Shown here in pieces: positions 21,770 through 21,868 of a stretch of DNA of 21,868 nt. The DNA is from Methanobacteriota archaeon (GTDB lineage Archaea > Halobacteriota > Halobacteria > Halobacteriales > Halalkalicoccaceae): positions 1 through 21,868 of the forward strand of contig JADFQH010000006.1 of assembly GCA_022561895.1 (NCBI GenBank), in the 5' to 3' direction. The position numbers and the translations under genes are program-made. Below the pieces are notes generated by a model that saw only the letters and a program-made list of their open reading frames with translations, was not told where the DNA came from and made no database searches. Within the stretch, counting starts at the first letter, position 1, and each line of letters begins with the position of its first letter.

Positions 21770-21868
21770 AAAAAATTCGGTTCGTGGAGCCCGCTTACTC
21801 GTCCATCGAGAAGACGAGCAGTCGGTCGTCGCGCTTGCCGCGGCGCAGCCAGCCGCTGCCGCCGACTT
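21770..21868 (-). repeat. Right copy of the ~100-bp direct repeat flanking the MntA/HepT module
   Basis: This is the partner of 20670-20768. It reaches the window edge, so its true length is unknown. It includes the 3' end of a gene running in from the right. Confidence 0.8.
21795..21868 (-). CDS. 3' end of a PQQ-dehydrogenase-like gene (partial, continues past the window)
   Basis: On the minus strand the last 23 codons read VGGSGWLRRGKRDDRLLVFS then MDE and a stop at 21795-21797. The frame is open to the window edge, so this is probably the C-terminus of a gene whose body lies to the right. The ending differs from the stranded copy at 20695-20805 by a few residues (F for L, D for E). The GGSGW and LLVFSM pattern suggests the closing strand of a PQQ-type beta-propeller dehydrogenase, a tentative call from so short a segment. 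Confidence 0.5.
   Translation of the reverse strand, partial: VGGSGWLRRGKRDDRLLVFSMDE

Noticed and set aside
1..21868. CRISPR array or defence island
   Set aside because: There are no regularly spaced repeats and no cas genes. Three toxin-antitoxin pairs alone do not make a defence island, although they could contribute to phage resistance.

Overview
This window comes from a haloarchaeon (class Halobacteria); I cannot place the genus. The predicted proteins are strongly acidic. Genes start with few or no leader bases, about 25-30 nt downstream of archaeal TATA boxes. Two binding proteins carry twin-arginine plus lipobox signals, there is a halophilic-type [2Fe-2S] ferredoxin, and small regulators and toxin-antitoxin pairs fill the gaps. 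No tRNA, rRNA, CRISPR array, transposase or integrase was found.

Layout. 1-820: an HTH regulator with a FilR1-type domain (minus strand), then a 476-nt AT-rich gap. 1295-3476: a DUF6159-like membrane protein facing a cytoplasmic-looking GH68 fructosyltransferase/fructosidase. 3500-4349: a UPF0175-like/DUF3368-PIN toxin-antitoxin pair bracketed by perfect 18-bp direct repeats. 4419-6632: a small three-helix membrane protein convergent with a tungsten aldehyde:ferredoxin oxidoreductase. 6812-7651: a two-helix protein with a C-terminal zinc ribbon.

7764-15942 is the core of the window: two consecutive copies of an iron(III)-type ABC importer. Each copy is a Tat lipoprotein binding protein followed by one long polypeptide that fuses a double permease to its ATPase. 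The copies are diverged, but they share a related promoter element and an almost identical roughly 100-bp tract in the ATPase part. Each can therefore supply a complete importer from two genes.

16004-18764: a diverged [2Fe-2S] ferredoxin, a coiled-coil protein, an ArsR-like regulator, then an amphi-Trp protein overlapping a membrane-anchored methyltransferase. Seven copies of a 16-bp motif (consensus ATACNGTCGGCTGTAA) lie around the ArsR gene: three in tandem over its own promoter, two toward the amphi-Trp gene, and two between the ArsR gene and the coiled-coil gene. This looks like a small self-contained regulon.

18827-21868: a 62-bp palindromic element, an alpha/beta hydrolase, a VapBC pair and a MntA/HepT pair. 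The MntA/HepT pair sits between two copies of the 3' end of a PQQ-dehydrogenase-like gene, one a stranded tail and one belonging to a gene that runs off the right edge. Two of the three toxin-antitoxin modules are therefore flanked by direct repeats, which suggests they arrived as discrete units.
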